Assembly: GCA_021821705.1 (NCBI GenBank)
Contig: JAKACE010000061.1
Coordinates: forward strand, 1 to 8,298
Length of the DNA: 8,298 nt
Direction: 5' to 3'
Source of the DNA: Actinomycetes bacterium
GTDB taxonomy: Bacteria > Actinomycetota > Acidimicrobiia > Acidimicrobiales > Palsa-688
The notes under the pieces are model-generated. The model had not been told where the DNA came from and did not search any database. It was given only the letters and a program-made list of their open reading frames with translations. This document shows positions 6,215 through 8,298 of the stretch, in pieces. A program made the translations under genes and the position numbers. Position 1 is the first letter of the stretch, and each line of letters starts with the position of its first letter.

Positions 6215-8083
6215 CTACCTCCGCAGGCGCCGGGCCAGGCCCGAGGCGCGCGCAACCGGCCGGCTGATGGCGGACTCCAGTGCGGCGCGGCTGGCAACCA
6301 CCAGGACACGCTGCCTGGCGCGAGTGAGGGCCGTGTAGAGCAGCTCGCGGGTGAGGATACGCGAGCTCGGCCCGGGCAGGAGGACCGCCACGTCCTCGAA
6401 CTCCGAGCCCTGGGCCCTGTGGGCCGTGATGGCGAAGGCGGTGGCCGCCGCCCCGATGCGCGCCGGGCTGACCGCTTGCACCATCAGCCCCCGCTGGAAC
6501 ACTACGTAGAGCCCACCATCCGAGCGCCGAACCGCCACACCGGTGTCGCCGTTGAACAGGCCCAGCCCGTAGTCGTTCTCGGTTATGACGACCGGGCGGC
6601 CTGCGTACCAGCCGCCGTCGCCGTGGACCTCGACGCCGTCCTCCGCCAGCCACCTCTCCACCTGAAGGTTCCAGGTGCTGGCACCAGAAGGGCCGTCCCG
6701 GTGGGCGCAGAGCAGCCGGGCCCGCCCCAGCGCCGCCAGCGCGCCGGCGACATCGCCCCCTGAGGCGGCTGCCGCCAGCAGTCCCGCGGCGGTGGTGGCC
6801 GCGGCCCGGAGCCCCCCTAGCTCGGCGCTGTCAGCCCCCACCTCGTCCAGGTCGGCCTCGACCCAGGACAGCCGGCCCCCGCCTCCCGAGGCCAGCAGCT
6901 CGAAGGCCCTCGACGCATTGCCCTCCCTGACCGCCGCCGCCACCTCTGCCAGCGGTCCCTCGAAGCGATGGTTCACCTGGAGCACCGTGACCGACGAACC
7001 GAGGGCGGTCGTCGGCTCGGCGCCGGGCGAGAGCGGGCCGGTGAGGTCCGCCAGGACCGCGCCGGCCTCCACCGAGGCCAACTGCTCAGGGTCTCCGACC
7101 AGCACCAGGCGCGCATCCGGGCGCACGGCCTCCACCAGGCGGGCCATCAGGGGCAGCGACATCATCGACGTCTCGTCGACGACGACGACGGCGTGGGGCA
7201 ACTGGTTGGTCCGGTCGTGGCGGAAGCGGTTGAGGCCGGCGGGGTGCCGACCGAGGAGGCGGTGGACGGTAGAGGCGCCCAGTCCCAGCAATTGGGCCCT
7301 GACCTGCTCAGGCACCGCCAGGTGGCGAGCTTCCTCGTGGACGGCCTCCGCCATCCGTGCGGCGGCCTTTCCCGTCGGCGCGGCCAGGGCCACGAGGGGC
7401 CAGGGCTCGCCCTGCCTGTGCGCCTTCAGGTAGACAAGGGCCAGTGCCCTGGCAACAGTGGTGGTCTTGCCCGTGCCAGGCCCCCCGACCACGATGCTCA
7501 GCAGCCGGCGAGCGCACGTCTCGGCTGCCCTGGCCTGCAGGCCGTCCTGCGCCCCCGGGAAGAGATCGGCGAGGGCGGCGCCCAGCCATGCCTCGTCGAT
7601 GTCCACGGCGGGTGCACAGGCACGCGACAGGAAATCGGCAGCCACGCGCCCCTCGTCGCGCCAGTAACGCTCCAGGTAGAGGCTGCCTCCGACCAGCCGC
7701 AGCGGCCTGGGGGCCCCTTCGTCCTCCCCGACGTTGACCAGGGGGCTCCCTTCCAGGGCCTGGGCCCAGGCGGCCGGGGAGGGCCAGGGGAGCGCGCTCA
7801 CTTCGGCACTGCTTGCAGCGCCCCCTGCGCCCTCGGCCACCACGGTCGAAGCCACAGTGGCCAGGTCGACGAGGACGTGGCCGGCGCGCGGGCCGCGCGC
7901 CGCCAGTGCGCCAGCCAGTGCAACGAGCGGGTCGGAGCACCCGCCCAGGTGCTGCATGACCCTGGCAGCGTGAACGTCGGCCGGGACGAGGATCCCAGCC
8001 CGGTTGAACTGGTGGAGAAGGTCATCGGGGGCCAGATCCAGTACAAGGGCCGGGCTGTAGGGGTCCTCCTGCGGCCCGGTCAT
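6215..8083 (-). CDS. recD: exodeoxyribonuclease V alpha subunit RecD
   Basis: This encodes 622 residues, close to the 608 of E. coli RecD: the fast 5'-3' SF1 helicase motor of RecBCD, which unwinds double-strand ends for recombination. The N-terminal RecB-contact region includes GHVLVDL (68-74). Helicase motifs are Walker A GGPGTGKT (200-207), motif Ia APTGKAA (235-241), Walker B VVVVDETSMM (299-308, Asp303/Glu304), motif III VGDPEQLASV (329-338), VNHRF (370-374), the RecD-typical NDY...LFNGDTG segment (503-514), AHRAQGSEFEDV (554-565) and YTALTRAR (583-590). The start at ATG 8083 overlaps the recB stop as ATGA and has GAGG 5 nt upstream. An in-frame ATG at 8167 would add 28 unconserved residues inside recB. 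The reading frame is intact and no motif is missing. Confidence 0.95.
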   Translation of the reverse strand: MTGPQEDPYSPALVLDLAPDDLLHQFNRAGILVPADVHAARVMQHLGGCSDPLVALAGALAARGPRAGHVLVDLATVASTVVAEGAGGAASSAEVSALPWPSPAAWAQALEGSPLVNVGEDEGAPRPLRLVGGSLYLERYWRDEGRVAADFLSRACAPAVDIDEAWLGAALADLFPGAQDGLQARAAETCARRLLSIVVGGPGTGKTTTVARALALVYLKAHRQGEPWPLVALAAPTGKAAARMAEAVHEEARHLAVPEQVRAQLLGLGASTVHRLLGRHPAGLNRFRHDRTNQLPHAVVVVDETSMMSLPLMARLVEAVRPDARLVLVGDPEQLASVEAGAVLADLTGPLSPGAEPTTALGSSVTVLQVNHRFEGPLAEVAAAVREGNASRAFELLASGGGGRLSWVEADLDEVGADSAELGGLRAAATTAAGLLAAAASGGDVAGALAALGRARLLCAHRDGPSGASTWNLQVERWLAEDGVEVHGDGGWYAGRPVVITENDYGLGLFNGDTGVAVRRSDGGLYVVFQRGLMVQAVSPARIGAAATAFAITAHRAQGSEFEDVAVLLPGPSSRILTRELLYTALTRARQRVLVVASRAALESAISRPVARASGLARRLRR

Positions 8084-8298
8084 CGTGCCTCGGGCCCAAG
8101 GACCGGCACCCACCGCCCGGCCAGCCATTCGGAGGTCTCGATGACCAGCGCCGTCGGGGGCTGCCACCAGAAGACGCCGGTGGGCGCGCTTGGACCACCG
8201 GCGACGGCTCGGGCCCCACCGCCATCGACCTCGCCCAGGGAGCCTCGGCTCGCCTTGCCCCCGCCGGGGCCAGGCATGCCCCGCAGGAAGAGGTAGAC
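8080..8298 (-). CDS. recB: exodeoxyribonuclease V beta subunit RecB, C-terminal end (partial)
   Basis: The 72 visible codons run off the right edge and begin VYLFLRGM, the short motif found at the very end of RecB proteins after the nuclease domain. A Gly/Ser/Ala-rich segment follows, then TGVFWWQPPTALVIETSEWLAG (cited as residues 40-61), like the closing GVF.W.PP..L...L segment of actinobacterial RecB. The helicase and the catalytic nuclease residues lie outside the window. Identification rests on the YLFLRGM motif together with the ATGA overlap into recD, the usual recB-recD order. Confidence 0.85.
   Translation of the reverse strand, partial: VYLFLRGMPGPGGGKASRGSLGEVDGGGARAVAGGPSAPTGVFWWQPPTALVIETSEWLAGRWVPVLGPEAR

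Noticed and set aside
6199..6309. Extending glnD to the ATG at 6309
   Set aside because: It would overlap the conserved recD frame by 95 nt and add residues unlike GlnD; the GTG at 6198 lies just past the recD stop with a ribosome site.
5462..6763. 433-codon plus-strand frame opposite glnD and recD
   Set aside because: It spans the recD-glnD junction in antisense, is rich in Arg, Ser, Pro and Ala and shows no domain; stop codons are simply rare at this GC content.
8084..8167. Extending recD to the ATG at 8167
   Set aside because: The added 28 residues lie inside the recB frame and are not RecD-like; the ATG at 8083 gives the usual ATGA overlap with a GAGG site.
6968..8296. 442-codon open frame on the plus strand opposite recD/recB
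   Set aside because: It is an antisense shadow of recD in very GC-rich DNA; its translation is His/Gly/Gln/Arg-rich, has no recognisable motif, and the opposite frame carries all RecD helicase motifs.

Overview
The window is a stretch of very GC-rich (roughly two thirds G+C or more) actinobacterial chromosome. The lipoprotein carries a Thr-rich linker, codons end mostly in G or C, and the genes read as Actinomycetota-like. The acidimicrobial branch is my best guess, but that is inference, not proof. There are six protein-coding genes. Five lie on the minus strand and one on the plus strand, and the two sets converge near 1145-1198. I see no rRNA, tRNA, CRISPR array, insertion sequence or phage gene.

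Read along the minus strand from the right edge: the last 72 codons of recB (8298-8080), recD (8083-6215, ATGA overlap with recB), and glnD (GTG start at 6198, 16 nt after recD, to 3568). These three are packed as one transcription unit joining double-strand-break repair (RecBCD) to the PII-modifying nitrogen sensor. A 113-nt gap follows (3567-3455), then amtB (TTG start at 3454, to 1943) and a PII gene, glnK (1943-1605, sharing one base with amtB). After a hairpin-rich non-coding stretch of about 226 nt comes a small two-helix membrane protein (1378-1199). On the plus strand, 47-1144 encodes a DUF3048 (YerB-like) lipoprotein.

The nitrogen genes form a coherent module. AmtB is the ammonium channel. 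GlnK is the PII protein, with T-loop Tyr51, that plugs the channel. GlnD is the bifunctional nucleotidyltransferase/hydrolase that modifies PII according to glutamine. The best regulatory signal in the window lies in the glnD-amtB gap: four pentamers with exactly 6-nt spacers, GTAAC-n6-GAAAC-n6-GTCGC-n6-GTAAC (3571-3534, minus strand). They match the actinobacterial GlnR box in both sequence and spacing, and the box includes the glnD stop codon. A TACTTT -10-like element follows, then a strong hairpin in the presumed amtB leader.

I see no wholly new system. The points most worth a second look are the GlnR-type operator overlapping the end of glnD, the placement of glnD behind recBD instead of after glnK, an Asp in place of the usual substrate-site Ser in AmtB, a Gly/Ala-rich insertion next to the GlnD catalytic motif, and the structured leader and intergenic regions.
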